From: Atriophallophorus winterbourni
Taxonomy: Eukaryota > Platyhelminthes > Trematoda > Plagiorchiida > Microphallidae
DNA length: 64,000 nucleotides
Reading direction: 5' to 3'
Assembly (NCBI GenBank): GCA_013407085.1
Contig: JACCGJ010025938.1
Span: 1-64,000, forward strand
Made by a program: the position numbers and the translations under genes. The notes under the pieces were generated by a model. That model had not been told where the DNA came from. It searched no databases and saw only the letters and a program-made list of their open reading frames with translations. Of this stretch, positions 1 through 9,115 are shown piece by piece (within the stretch, counting starts at the first letter, position 1; each line of letters begins with the position of its first letter).

Positions 1-315
1 CACCTGACGACGGCAAACAGCCAGAAACCGGTAGTGGTGTGTAAGGGATGGGGATGTGAGCAACACATTACGTTGGTCATCCACAAGCGCCTTGAGTGCT
101 TTGACCAAGAAGAATCACTTTGTGATTCTGTGTCTGAACATCGTGGTTCGTTGTACGAACCCTATATAACAGTTGGCATACAAGTATAATCTTGTTTACC
201 TTTAATCCACTGTTTCAAGGCTCACTGAACCTGATCTTACTGTCTCCACCTGACGACGGCAAACAGCCAGAAACCGGTAGTGGTGTGTAAGGGATGGGGA
301 TGTGAGCAACACATT
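1..315 (+). repeat. HHR246 tandem repeat array, partial (cut by window start)
   Basis: A tandem repeat with a 246-bp period: the CTGACGA-containing block at 4 recurs at 250. About 1.3 units are visible because the window opens inside the array. Each unit contains a hammerhead-like segment, a palindromic stem (GGTTCGT / ACGAACC in the opposite strand) and an AATCAC / GTGATT hairpin. The array ends near 315, just before the sequence GAGGGGTAAATA, which is the site occupied by arrays of the same family at 8,006 and 16,031 in the opposite orientation. No protein is encoded. It resembles non-autonomous hammerhead-bearing repeats of animals (retrozymes, SM-alpha-like); this class assignment is inference. 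Confidence 0.85.
233..295 (+). ncRNA. Candidate type-I hammerhead ribozyme in HHR246
   Basis: The strand reads in the order expected for a type-I hammerhead. The 5' strand of stem I is CTTAC (236-240), internal loop, CCAC (246-249). The core CTGACGA is at 250-256. Stem II is GGC/GCC (258-260/266-268) around an AAACA loop. GAAA is at 270-273, followed by a minimal stem III in the palindrome ACCGGT (273-278) and A279 as the cleavage-site nucleotide. The 3' strand of stem I is GTGG (280-283), a loop, then GTAAG (287-291), which pairs with CTTAC. All invariant core bases are present. The weak point is a C-A mismatch at the base of stem II (257/269) and a stem II of only three pairs, so activity may be low. 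An identical core, cut on its 5' side, lies at 1-49. Confidence 0.6.
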
Positions 316-320
316 ACTTA

Positions 321-830
321 AAGAGGGGTAAATAGTTTATGCATAACGGAAATGAAAAGGTTTGCCACATACACCTATGTGACACCGAGTGGGGGGTGAT
401 ATTTTTGGATAGCACTTCATTAATAGTAACTCGGGTGCCTCAATCTAACAGGTAGTCGCACAAACATGAGTGGATTGGTTCATATGTTCCTAAAAGTAAG
501 AGTTTTCGACGAAATAAGTGTTGGTTCACTCTGCTAAAAGCTTTAGCAATTTCTAAGTAACCGACATGAATGCAAAAACTGCTATTCAAATTTATCGTCC
601 ACTCGTCTAACGCCAGGTGTCGATTTGTCAGTCAACAGAGATGAGATCGAAATCCATGCCTTGCTGGCGAAAACAAATTACGCAATTGAAATTGTGCAAC
701 CATTATTTCCCGGTGTATACGTTGCATGACCTTAACATAAACAAGTAATCCTGTGACGGAAGGATAATTTGCGTCGTCAGAGCGGAAGAATCCTTCGAAG
801 AAATGAGACAAATTCTTGATCATTAACTTC
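321..830 (-). mobile_element. LINE-F reverse transcriptase fragment, unit 1
   Basis: Read on the minus strand this encodes the finger and palm part of a non-LTR RT: a short open stretch at 632-823 ending in ARHGFRSHLC, then after an in-frame stop a stretch with YLEIAKAFSRVNQHLF, which matches RT motif A (YLDFSKAFDxVNHxLL in intact elements). Several stops interrupt it. The RT continues in the LINE-F fragment on the other side of the HHR246 array at the unit junction. Closely similar copies lie at 9,116-9,640, 16,624-17,150 and 29,246-29,530. It is a dead retrotransposon remnant, probably CR1-like. Confidence 0.75.
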
Positions 831-1214
831 GAATCGTCTTTGAATCAGGGCGCATTAAATATAGAAGAAAAACAAACAAATACTGCATCACACACTTGCA
901 TTTTTTCGACCAGGGTAGATGCCAACATATGTAACATCTATCATACACAGAATGATCTCCAATAAATAATTAGAACCCGATAATGCCATGTTCATTACTG
1001 AAATTATTTCTAGTAGCACTATTCTAAAAATATCGATTTCGAAACAATATTAATTATCAGTAATATATTGGTGGTTTTGGTACATTATAGTGCGTTTCAC
1101 AGCTCAGAGTAACACTGAGTTTATTCTTCATCATCATAGGCACTTATTTGGGTTCATTAGTTTTTGTCTGCATTTTTCGTGTCCAGTAAACACTTTCAAC
1201 TTACAAGTTTTTGA
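831..1214. other. No recognisable gene (LINE-F upstream or unit spacer)
   Basis: AT-rich sequence repeated almost unchanged at about 9,640-10,015 and 17,150-17,525. I see no coding potential, tandem repeat or terminal structure in it. It may be the decayed upstream part of LINE-F. Confidence 0.5.
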
Positions 1215-2777
1215 TCGGTCATGTTAGATGGACAAATACTCTGATCTCAAATATGTTTCCTTGTTTACTCCGAAAGACACGCTGGCTACAGGTTACAAAT
1301 GCTATATAGAAGATTAGGAGATTAGGATAATAACAAATATGTACTACGGTAAAATCTGGTATTGTTTATGTTGGCCATCTTGGTCAATGCCGACCAAGGA
1401 TTTACATCAAACGCGCATGATTGATTCAAGCTCCGCAGTATCTGAAAGATCCTAAATATCCGGTTTGAGAGCACACATCTCTCCTAGACCGCTCACAACG
1501 ATACGTTGTACTCAGTTTTTCGGTGTCATTTGCAGGTTAACGGTGTGATGTATGATCAGCAGCACCGACCAGTATATGTTCATTCCCAGCTCAAATAAGA
1601 CGCCTGATACAGTGCGTCCGATCAAGATTCAAGATTCAAGATTCAAGAATTTATGGTCACAAAAAGCACATAGCTTCACAATTACCATATCATAGTAAAT
1701 ATACATTCAAGAGCAATTTCGCTATAACTATTACGGGTAATTTCGAGAATTTTTGAAATCTGTTTATATTGATCTTTGTATCGCAACTGCTTTCTGCCCA
1801 GCTGTTAACTTAACGATTTTAATCACCTTAGAGTAGATCATTTGTGATGGCGACGGCATCTGATTTCTTCACATGACTAATTCTCTACATTTCAGTTAAA
1901 TCACAAGTATACATGCATCTGATTGCTTTTTTAGTGTTTTTAGAGGCTTTGAGTAATCAAGGTTTTCTTAAGGTGATTTTAGGTGGTTGCTGGATAGCGT
2001 GGTTGTTGAGGAATCCATTTCTTTGGAAATATTGATATTCCTCAAATTTCTAGGGTGAACCATGAGAATTGAGTTCGAATTATTCGCATTCTCAGAGTAT
2101 TTCGATTTCACGTAAAATAGAGCCAGTTGACTAATATATATGGCTTGTTAGAACTAAATGCATTATCCGCTCACACCATTTCGGTAGGATGTAGTTTGTT
2201 GCTTTCATCATGCTCACAAAAGTGAAATAAAAATTAAACTAAGAATTAAATTTATTTCGTTAAGTTTAAGTTGCGAACTTTGGTCATGATATTGAGCACG
2301 GTGCATGCACTGACCTGCAAACGTTTTTTTCAAAACAATACAGAGCACACACGACGGACATTATCGATTTTGCACTAGCGAAATAAGTTTTTCAGTTTTT
2401 CATTGTAGCTCAAATTTAGTAACCTCGATTGGGTACCGTCTTTTTATTTCACGTGATTTTTCAACAAGAAATCCGACCTGTTGCATATCGGTCAACTTTG
2501 CCAAATTTGGAATAGTGAAAGCAAATATAATGACGTGATTCGTGTGTAATGTTTAAACAAAAACGGGTTTTAAATTTCTTGACTTCTGGAGAGTTGCAAA
2601 AGTTTAAGTAAGCGGACATATGATTTGTTAATAGAAGGTTGCGATGCACCATAGCCACTTTTGGAACCCATTAGCCACACTTTCAATTCAATTCAATCCA
2701 ATCCAATTTAATGGTCTAAAAGCACATAGCTCACGAAAACCACAAAATAATATGCGAATTACAAATAACATAGGTAG
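1215..2777. repeat. Repeat R1 of unit 1
   Basis: A non-coding repeat that recurs at about 10,016, 17,525 and, in related form (R2), at 5,641, 13,431, 19,801 and 29,531. The shared core starts near GACAAATA, runs through a stretch containing TTGGCCATCTTGGTCAATGCC, and ends near TTAGCCACACTTTCAAT. It lies on the 3' side (in minus orientation) of LINE-B in every unit. I recognise no protein domain and no terminal repeats, so its class is unknown. The last part (about 2,690-2,777) is a short pentamer-rich stretch (CAATT/CAATC) followed by sequence also present at 18,915-19,008. Confidence 0.7.
1627..1706 (-). mobile_element. LINE-D 3'-end insertion inside R1
   Basis: An 80-bp insertion absent from the equivalent sites at 10,435 and 17,935, where the sequence runs straight from GTCCGATCAAG to AGCAATTT. 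Read on the minus strand it is the extreme 3' end of LINE-D as seen at 62,099-62,172: ACTATGATATGGTAATTG, then GTGACCATAAATTCTTG, then a heptamer tail (TTGAATC)n. The short direct repeat TCAAG flanks it at 1,622 and 1,707. It is a severely 5'-truncated retro-insertion. Confidence 0.75.
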
Positions 2778-3709
2778 AGACTTGAACAAGCTGATCAGTC
2801 AGGTAATTTTCTAACCAGGCTAATAGTCTGCCAGTGATACCACAACGTTCCAGCTTCTGCAAACGAATACTGTGGTTCACACGGTCAAATGCTTTCGACA
2901 TATTGAGGTAACATACATGGATATTATCCCCAACATCTACTGCTCAAGTCCAGTCGTCAAGGGTTAGCAGATGTTTAGTAAGGCTGGAGTATCCCCTTCT
3001 AAAACCGTGTTGCGCTCCCGAAAATAGCTTATTTTCCTCAAGGTATTTGCTCAGTTTGTTTGCCACGATCCTTTCTAGTACCTTGGATATGACGGACAAC
3101 AAGGTAACAGGTCTGTATTTTGCGGGCTCCGAACGTGCCTTTGAAAATCGGGAAAATTCTACCAGATTTCCATTCAGTCGGTATGACACTTTGCGACAGC
3201 GATTCGCAGAATAACTGAGTCAGAGGTTCGCATATAGATTGTGCACAATGCTTGAGTATATTCGGGGTAATTTTATCATAACCAGGGGATTTTCTGGGAT
3301 TCAATGATAGGAGAGTTCCCAGCACCTTTTCTTTGGTGATGGTTATTGTGTCTAATGGTATAGGATGCGTTATTTCTGGATCCATTTGTATATCCACACT
3401 TTCCTTTGGACAAAATAATGAAGCATAATAATTTGCCAGAACATCCGTGGTGTCAGTTGCATTTGTAGTCATTCCAGAGGGCGTACGCAAGGCCGCAAAT
3501 CCTGGTTTCACTGAACACTAAATGTTCACAATATGGTAAATAATTTCGAGATTCCGTTTCATTTTTGACATTATGTCAGCTTGATACTGTATTTTGTCTT
3601 CAGAAATAAGTTTAAAGACCTGGTTTCTTAGTTTTCGAAAGGTCTCCCATGTGGCATCGGTGGTTAACCGGCGGTGGTTTCTCCAAGCCATATTTCGCTG
3701 TTTAATCAA
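2778..3709 (-). pseudogene. LINE-B linker and RT N-terminal part, copy 1
   Basis: The minus strand encodes the EN-RT linker (LTTDATWETFRKL), a conserved LSLNPRKSPGYDKITPNILK block, then IPTEWKSGRIFPIFK and YRPVTLLSVISKVLERIVANKL, which is the usual RT motif 0-1 region, followed by AQHGFRRGYSSLT. A one-base shift near 3,135 splits the last two. An in-frame TGA near 2,944 precedes the motif-A stretch YLNMSKAFDRVNHS, and the same TGA is present in copies 2 (near 11,288) and 3 (near 22,030). Confidence 0.85.
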
Positions 3710-3803
3710 TTTTGGAGTGTGACTGTGGATTTTAAATTTGAATGCATTTCCACACTTTTTTGTACGAATGCTGAGTTTGAGTTGATTTTAAGGTTAAGCT
3801 TGG

Positions 3804-4625
3804 TCAAAATGCTCGACCACTGCTATTTACTCCGATGTCTTCAATTTGCCAATCGTTAATCAAACTTAGGGCGTTTGATAATTTAGATAGGCATACTTTT
3901 CTAATGATTTTTGTTGTATAGTTTTTTCGCTCTGCTCGACATAGGTAGTCGAAATTCAAGACCAAATGGTCGCTTGAACCTAGCGGACAATCGTATGTGA
4001 TGTTTTCGACAGATCCTTCTTCCCTTGTCAAGATCCGATCGAGCATTGAAGGCATATCTTTGCCTCTGTATCTCGTATTGCTTTCAACGTGATTATACAA
4101 GGGAATTTCGTCAAACAGCTGCGGAAGATGGCAGCAGTGGAGCTCTGCGAAATTTTGTTCTTTATTCAGCAAGTAAGGCTGATCAAAGTCTCTCATGATC
4201 AAGATTCTGGTATGATATCCCGAGGCAATCAAGCGTAGCTTGTCGAGTAGATTCGTATTATACACTTTCGGGGCTGTTGGTGGACGATAAATTACGCCGA
4301 TTATGCGATCTTCGCCTGTAGTCGCTGTCAAAAAACACCAAAGCGTGTCCTGAAGCACCAACTCGGAATCCGTCAGTTCTTTGCACTTGAGTCTTTGATC
4401 ATAATAGAGTGCCACACCTCCTCCACGTGACGCACGGTCTCGGCGGAGCATTGACATACCGGTAATCTCTAACTCACAATCGTGGATTTCCGGGTTCAGC
4501 CAAGTTCGGGTAATGGCAATTAGCTGAGGTCGTTTATTCTCACACCGAGCGACAAGTTCGGCAAATTTGTTAATCAAGCATTGGGCATTCGTATAGAGGC
4601 ATCCAAGAACAGTTTTGGTAAGCAA
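3804..4625 (-). pseudogene. LINE-B endonuclease domain, copy 1
   Basis: A 273-codon open frame encodes an apurinic-type endonuclease, the domain that nicks target DNA in CR1-like elements. Visible motifs in order are LYTNAQCLINK (N-terminal strand), AITRTWLNP, RRDRASRGGGVALYY, GVIYRPP, LIMRDFDQP and GSSDHLVL. The catalytic Glu of the family's TETW motif is Arg here, and the Gly of GDFN is also Arg, so the domain should be inactive even where the frame is open. Both changes recur in the other LINE-B copies, so they predate the duplication of the unit. Confidence 0.85.
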
Positions 4626-4899
4626 AGATGAATGGTGTCGTGTGATGACATAATCTGATACAAACAGTCATTGTCACGCCGACTCCAGAAGAGTCGTCAA
4701 TATTCTGTTTTTTGACAAATCAAGTACCACATTGGTCGTTTCAGGTTGAGAGGCGCAAATCTAATCCTCTTTTTGACCAAAAAAGATTACTTTATCAGGC
4801 TTCAGTTCACTCTCAGGAGTCATTTGGAGTGGCTTTGCGTTTGATTGCTGATTGTGTGTCTCAGCTGAAGATTCAATTCTTGGTTCAGTTGATAGGGAT

Positions 4900-5640
4900 T
4901 CATCAATTCGAACAGTATTTAATGCAGAGTAGGCTGCATTTATATCATCATTTACACCTTTTGGGATTTTGTGTTTCCAGTTTTTTCCAGTTGGAAGTAC
5001 AGTATCATCTTGGTAGTCATTAGGAAGTTTATTTTCAGTGGACGTGGCCCATTACCGTTGTAGTTTGCTGAGTAAGGAAGTCTGAAATTATCAACGACAA
5101 CGGCCTTTTGGACGAAAATGGTATTAGCCAGAAAAATCCATTGCCTGTAGTCATGCTCAGCTCGCTCGTTAGCCTCAGGATTGCCTGCCAGTTCTGGAAC
5201 TCCGAGAATGATGAGATTGCGATTAGATGTTTTTCGATTGTCGTATATATTTTTGCTCCTTTCGGACCATGGAATATCAGCATGAATACGAATATTCAGT
5301 GAATTGATAGACCCAAGTAGGTAAGAATTTAGTAGTATGTTTTACAGGTCACGCTCATTTTCTAAGTTAACCCTCAACAGTCTGGGTTATCCTGATGAGG
5401 TAAATCACGCCGTCTAGTTTAACGATTCAGGGCTAACGGCACTACAGTTCCAAGTTTCATAATTCCACACAGTTCCTTCCATTTTCCTTCATCGTGCGTT
5501 TGACGGTCTTTGAAGAGAGTGCATTCAGGCTCAGGAACGTCAATACGAATGACACTTAAAGAGTATGCCTCACGATTGGTGGAGATGTTATTTCGTTTCT
5601 CTAAAGCATTATCTGTTTTGGGATAATTTGGTTGTTTAAC
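4900..5640 (-). pseudogene. LINE-B ORF1 remnant, copy 1
   Basis: Minus-strand open stretches at 5,419-5,691 and 5,035-5,283 (different frames) resemble the C-terminal half of the LINE-E ORF1 product at 57,160-57,700. The IDVPEPE stretch followed by a KWKELCGIMKLGTVVPLALNR block matches NIPESSD followed by EWTKLCTHMGSKALVPT in LINE-E. The second stretch matches the region around the LIFLGIPEN block of LINE-E. ORF1 proteins of this group bind nucleic acid and package element RNA. At least one frameshift separates the two parts. Confidence 0.65.
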
Positions 5641-6237
5641 GGACAAATAATCTAATCTCAAATATCTTTCCTTGTTAACTCCGATAGACACGCTGGCTAC
5701 AGGTTACAAATGCTTTATAGAAGATTAGAAGATTAGGATAATAACAAATAAGTACCACGGTAAAATCTTAATGTGATATGTTTTTGGTATTGTTTATGTT
5801 GGCCATCTTGGTCAATGCCGACCACGGATTTACATCAAACGCGCATGATTGATTCAAGCTCCGCAGTATCTGAAAGATCTAAAATATCCGGTTTGAGAGC
5901 ACACATCTCTCCTAGAGCGCTCACAACGATAGGTTGTACTCAGTTTTTCGGTGTAATTTGCAGGTTAACGGCGTTGTGTACGATCAGCAGCACCCACCAG
6001 TATATGTTCATTGCCAGCTCAAATAAGACGCCTGATACAGTGCGTCCGATCAAGAGCAATTTCGCTATAACTATTACGGGTAATTTCGAGAATTTTTGAA
6101 ATCTGTTTATATTGATCTTTGTACCGCAACTGCTTTCTGCCCAGCTGTTGACTTAACGATTTTAATCACCTTAGAGTATATCTTTTGTGATGGCGACGGC
6201 ATCTGATTTCTTCACATGACTAATTCTCTACATTTCA

Positions 6238-6400
6238 TGGTTATACTTGTATGCCAACTGTTATATAGGGTTCGTACAACGAACCACGATATTCAAACAC
6301 AAAATCACAAAGTGATTCTTGGTCAAGCACTCGAGGCGCTTAAGGATGACCAAAGTAGTGTGTTGTAAGGGATGGGGATGTGAGCAACACATTACTCTGG
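6238..6400 (-). repeat. Single HHR246-derived insertion with 13-bp target duplication
   Basis: A 163-bp piece of the HHR246 unit, without the hammerhead core, is inserted in R2. The 13-mer TCTCTACATTTCA flanks it at 6,225-6,237 and 6,401-6,413. The uninterrupted site with one copy of the 13-mer is at about 1,905, 10,611 and 18,116. The last 30 bases switch to the opposite strand of the repeat, giving a foldback. The same insertion, shortened to 85 bp, is at 14,024-14,108, so it predates the unit duplication. Confidence 0.85.
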
Positions 6401-6990
6401 TCTCTACATTTCAGTTAAATCACAAGTATACATGCATCTGATTGCTTTTTAGTGTTTTTAGAGGCTTTGAGTAATCAGGGTTTTCTTAAGGTGACTTTAG
6501 GTGGTTGGTGGATAGCGTGGTTGTTGAGGAATCCATTTCTTTGGAAATATTGATATTCCTCAAATTTCTAGAGTGAACCATGAGAATTGAGTTCGAATTA
6601 TTAGCATTCTCAGAGTATTTCGATTTCACGTAAAATAGAGCCAGTTGACTAATATATTTTTTCAATAAGAAATCCGACTTGTTGCATATCGGTCAACTTT
6701 CCCAAACTTGGAATAGTGAAGGCAAATATAATGACCGTGATTCGTGTGTAATGTTTAAACAAAAACGGGTTTTAAATTTCTTGACTTCTGGAACTTATGC
6801 TGCCATATAATTTGTTAATAGAAGGTTGCGACGCACCATAGCCCCAATTGGAACGCATTAGCCACACTTTCAATCAGCATTTACATGATTATCCACCAAT
6901 TTAAATTTGGAAAGCCACATTTTGGCCCTCCGAGTAATGATTTTACAGATCGTATACCAAAAATGATTTATTATTTAATTACGGATTTAT

Positions 6991-7194
6991 TCAAGCACCG
7001 GTAAATTGACACCCAATTAATTCTCTGTCGGCATCAGCAGAACCTGCTTTCGGTTTTTCTCCACCTGCAGAGAAATCGAAAACAGCAACTCCGTTGATGT
7101 AAAAACCGAAAATAGCGTTAACAATCACTACGTGGACACCAATGAACCCTGCTTGTGAGCTAATTGTTGGTATGGAAGCAAAGCATAATTGCAA
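6991..7194 (-). other. Conserved 67-codon open frame inside R2, function unknown
   Basis: A minus-strand open frame starting MQLCFASIPT and ending GCQFTGA. A copy at 15,016-15,219 differs at only a few residues; 19,959-20,168 is frameshifted and a further copy near 24,540 is broken. Conservation could simply reflect recent duplication. There is no recognisable domain, and I would not treat it as a gene without transcript evidence. Confidence 0.2.
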
Positions 7195-7500
7195 TCTCCC
7201 AAACTATTTGAAAACAGTAAATACTAACTCATCCTTCTAAATGTTTTCACTAGGATTGAACTAAGTTTGCAGTTTGAGAACATTTAGCATGATTCAGGCA
7301 AATTATTGGTTCAACGTGTCATTCTACTGATAGAATATTTCTAAATAAATTGCCTTTTCTCAATTTCAAGATCCTAACATCACTCAACATTACAGAATTT
7401 GAGCAGTTCTATGGTCACTTCATTTCAATAACGAACTCCGCTTAAAAATGGACGGTATTTGTGAAACCTTCACGTCACCATCAATCAGTGAAATGAACAT

Positions 7501-7992
7501 TGTGAAGAACCTTCATTAACTTTGTTGCTCTTGGATAGATTTTATAAGAGGAGCAATATCTTTACGCAGTCGAGAAGCCCAGACCTCAACTTCATGCCTA
7601 TTGTATCGCAAAAATAGACGTTCATTATCCTTGGTAACGTTACCAGCGATAATCTTCCAAATATTCTTCGGAAGATAGTTAACAATATTTTGGCCTCTCG
7701 ACATAGATACTGGTAGTGAACCGTGTTCTCCAGGTTTCCACCAATCCATACTCCAGGATGTTGTTTACAACGAGCTTCATGGCAAGTCTGCAGTTCCAAA
7801 TAGATATGACCAACAAAGATTATTACCAATGTGGCGCATCTTAATGTCCCGTATGTTGAATGTCATATCATTCATGGCCGCCCAATTTGACACGTCGTAC
7901 AAATACTTTTGCTGTTTTTCACAATCATCTACGGAACTGTTAGGCGTCCATATGTGCAGATCACTCGTGAACAGTACCATATTAAATGAAAT
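7501..7992 (-). mobile_element. LINE-F RT C-terminal fragment, unit 1/2 junction
   Basis: The minus strand encodes the RT region around the active site: VLFTSDLHIW, where intact elements have VLFADDxKIW, then DVSNWAAMNDMTFN and, in another frame, the thumb region with LVTLPRIMNVYF and VWASRLRKDIAPL. The thumb matches LINE-E at 59,380-59,700 (ETLPRVINTYI, WAPWLRKDIGLL). The Asp pair of the active site is lost. The N-terminal half of the same RT is at 9,116-9,640, beyond the HHR246 array. Confidence 0.8.
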
Positions 7993-8005
7993 GAGGGGGT
8001 AAATA

Positions 8006-9115
8006 CCAAGTATTGTGTTGCTCACATCCCCATCCCACACACACCACTACCGGTACCGGCTGTTTGCGATCGTCAGGTGGAGACAGTAAGATCAGGTTCA
8101 GTGAGACTTGAAACAGTGGAAAAGCGGTAAACAAGGTTATATTTGTATGCCACTGTTATATAGGTTTCTTACACAGAACCACGATGTTCAAATACAGAAT
8201 CACAAAGTGATTCCTGGCCTAGCGCTCGAGGCGCATGTGAAAGACCAAAGTATTGTGGTGCTCACATCCCCATCCCTTACACACCAACGAGCTTCATGGC
8301 AAGTCTGCAGTTCCAAATAGATATGACCAACAAAGATTATTACCAATGTGGCGCATCTTAATGTCCCGTATGTTGAATGTCATATCATTCATGGCCGCCC
8401 AATTTGACACGTCGTACAAATACTTTTGCTGTTTTTCACAATCATCTACGGAACTGTTAGGCGTCCATATGTGCACATCATTCGTGAACAGTACCATATT
8501 AAATGAAATGATGGGTTAAATACCAAGTATTGTGTTGCTAACATCCCCATCCCACACACACCACTACCGGTTACAGGCTGTTTGCGATCGTCAGGTGGAG
8601 ACAGTAAGATCAGGTTAAGTGAGACTTGAAACAGTGGAAAAGCGGTAAACAAGGTTATATTTGTATGCCACTGTTATATAGGTTTCTTACACAGAACCAC
8701 GATGTTCAAATACAGAATCACATAGTGATTCCTGGCCTAGCGCTCGTGGCGCATGTGAAAGACCAAAGTATTGTGGTGCTCACATCCCCATCCCTTACAC
8801 ACCACTACCAGTTTAAGGCTGTGTGCCATCGTCAGGTTGAGACAGTAAGATCAGGTTCAGTGAGACTTGAAACAGTGGAAAAGCGGTAAACAAAGTTATA
8901 TTTGTATGTCACTGTTATTTAGGTTCCTTACAAAGAACCATGATGTTCAAATACAGAATCACAAAGTGATTCCTGGCCAAGCGCTCGAGGCGCATGTAAA
9001 AGATCAAAGTATTGTGGTGCTCACATCCCCATCCCTTACACACCAATACCGGTTCCAGGCTGTTTGCCATCGCCAGGTTGAGACAGTAAGATCAGGTTCA
9101 GTGAGCTTTGAAACA
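8006..9115 (-). repeat. HHR246 array, minus orientation, with target duplication
   Basis: About four HHR246 units in the orientation opposite to the 1-315 array, inserted into the LINE-F RT. The 13-mer GAGGGGGTAAATA lies at both edges (7,993-8,005 and 9,116-9,128), and the single-copy empty site is at 29,246-29,258. Hammerhead-equivalent segments lie at about 8,041-8,095, 8,563-8,612, 8,805-8,850 and 9,045-9,095. Their cores are degraded: the GAAA positions read GGTA, GTAA, TAAA and GAAC, and the last has CTGGCGA in place of CTGACGA. The array also contains a duplicated LINE-F piece. Confidence 0.9.
8283..8515 (-). mobile_element. Duplicated LINE-F RT piece inside the HHR246 array
   Basis: A second copy of the sequence at 7,767-7,993, encoding VLFTNDVHIWTP and the following RT stretch, sits between the first and second HHR246 units. 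It shows that the array grew or rearranged together with its target. Unit 2/3 (16,031-16,623) lacks this duplication. Confidence 0.8.

Larger units (their letters stand above)
2778..5640 (-). mobile_element. LINE-B copy 1, CR1-like non-LTR retrotransposon, 3'-deleted
   Basis: Reading on the minus strand the order is ORF1 C-terminal half (5,640 to about 4,900), AP-type endonuclease (4,625-3,804), a linker, and RT up to motif A (3,709-2,778). The rest of RT, present in copy 3, is missing, and the break at GAGACTTGAAC is the same in copies 1 and 2. The domain order matches LINE-E at 56,353-60,171, its closest relative here. Several stops and frameshifts make it non-functional. Confidence 0.9.
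5641..7500. repeat. Repeat R2 of unit 1
   Basis: A second member of repeat R, on the other side of LINE-B. Its first about 1,250 bp match R1. About 320 bp of the R1 core (2,140-2,456) are missing, although the unit 2 copy retains them at 14,365-14,685. The last about 640 bp (from CAATCAGCATTTACATG near 6,875) are found only in R2-type copies. No protein family is recognised. Confidence 0.7.

Noticed and set aside
5390..5410. CTGATGAGG (also near 13,175 and 24,468) as a possible hammerhead core
   Set aside because: No GAAA or paired stems at the right spacing; the sequence belongs to LINE-B ORF1.
5773..6099. Repeated plus-strand frame starting MICFWYCLCWPSW (also at 10,158, 13,559, 17,660 and 29,555)
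   Set aside because: Present only because repeat R is duplicated; its length varies by stops and there is no protein family.
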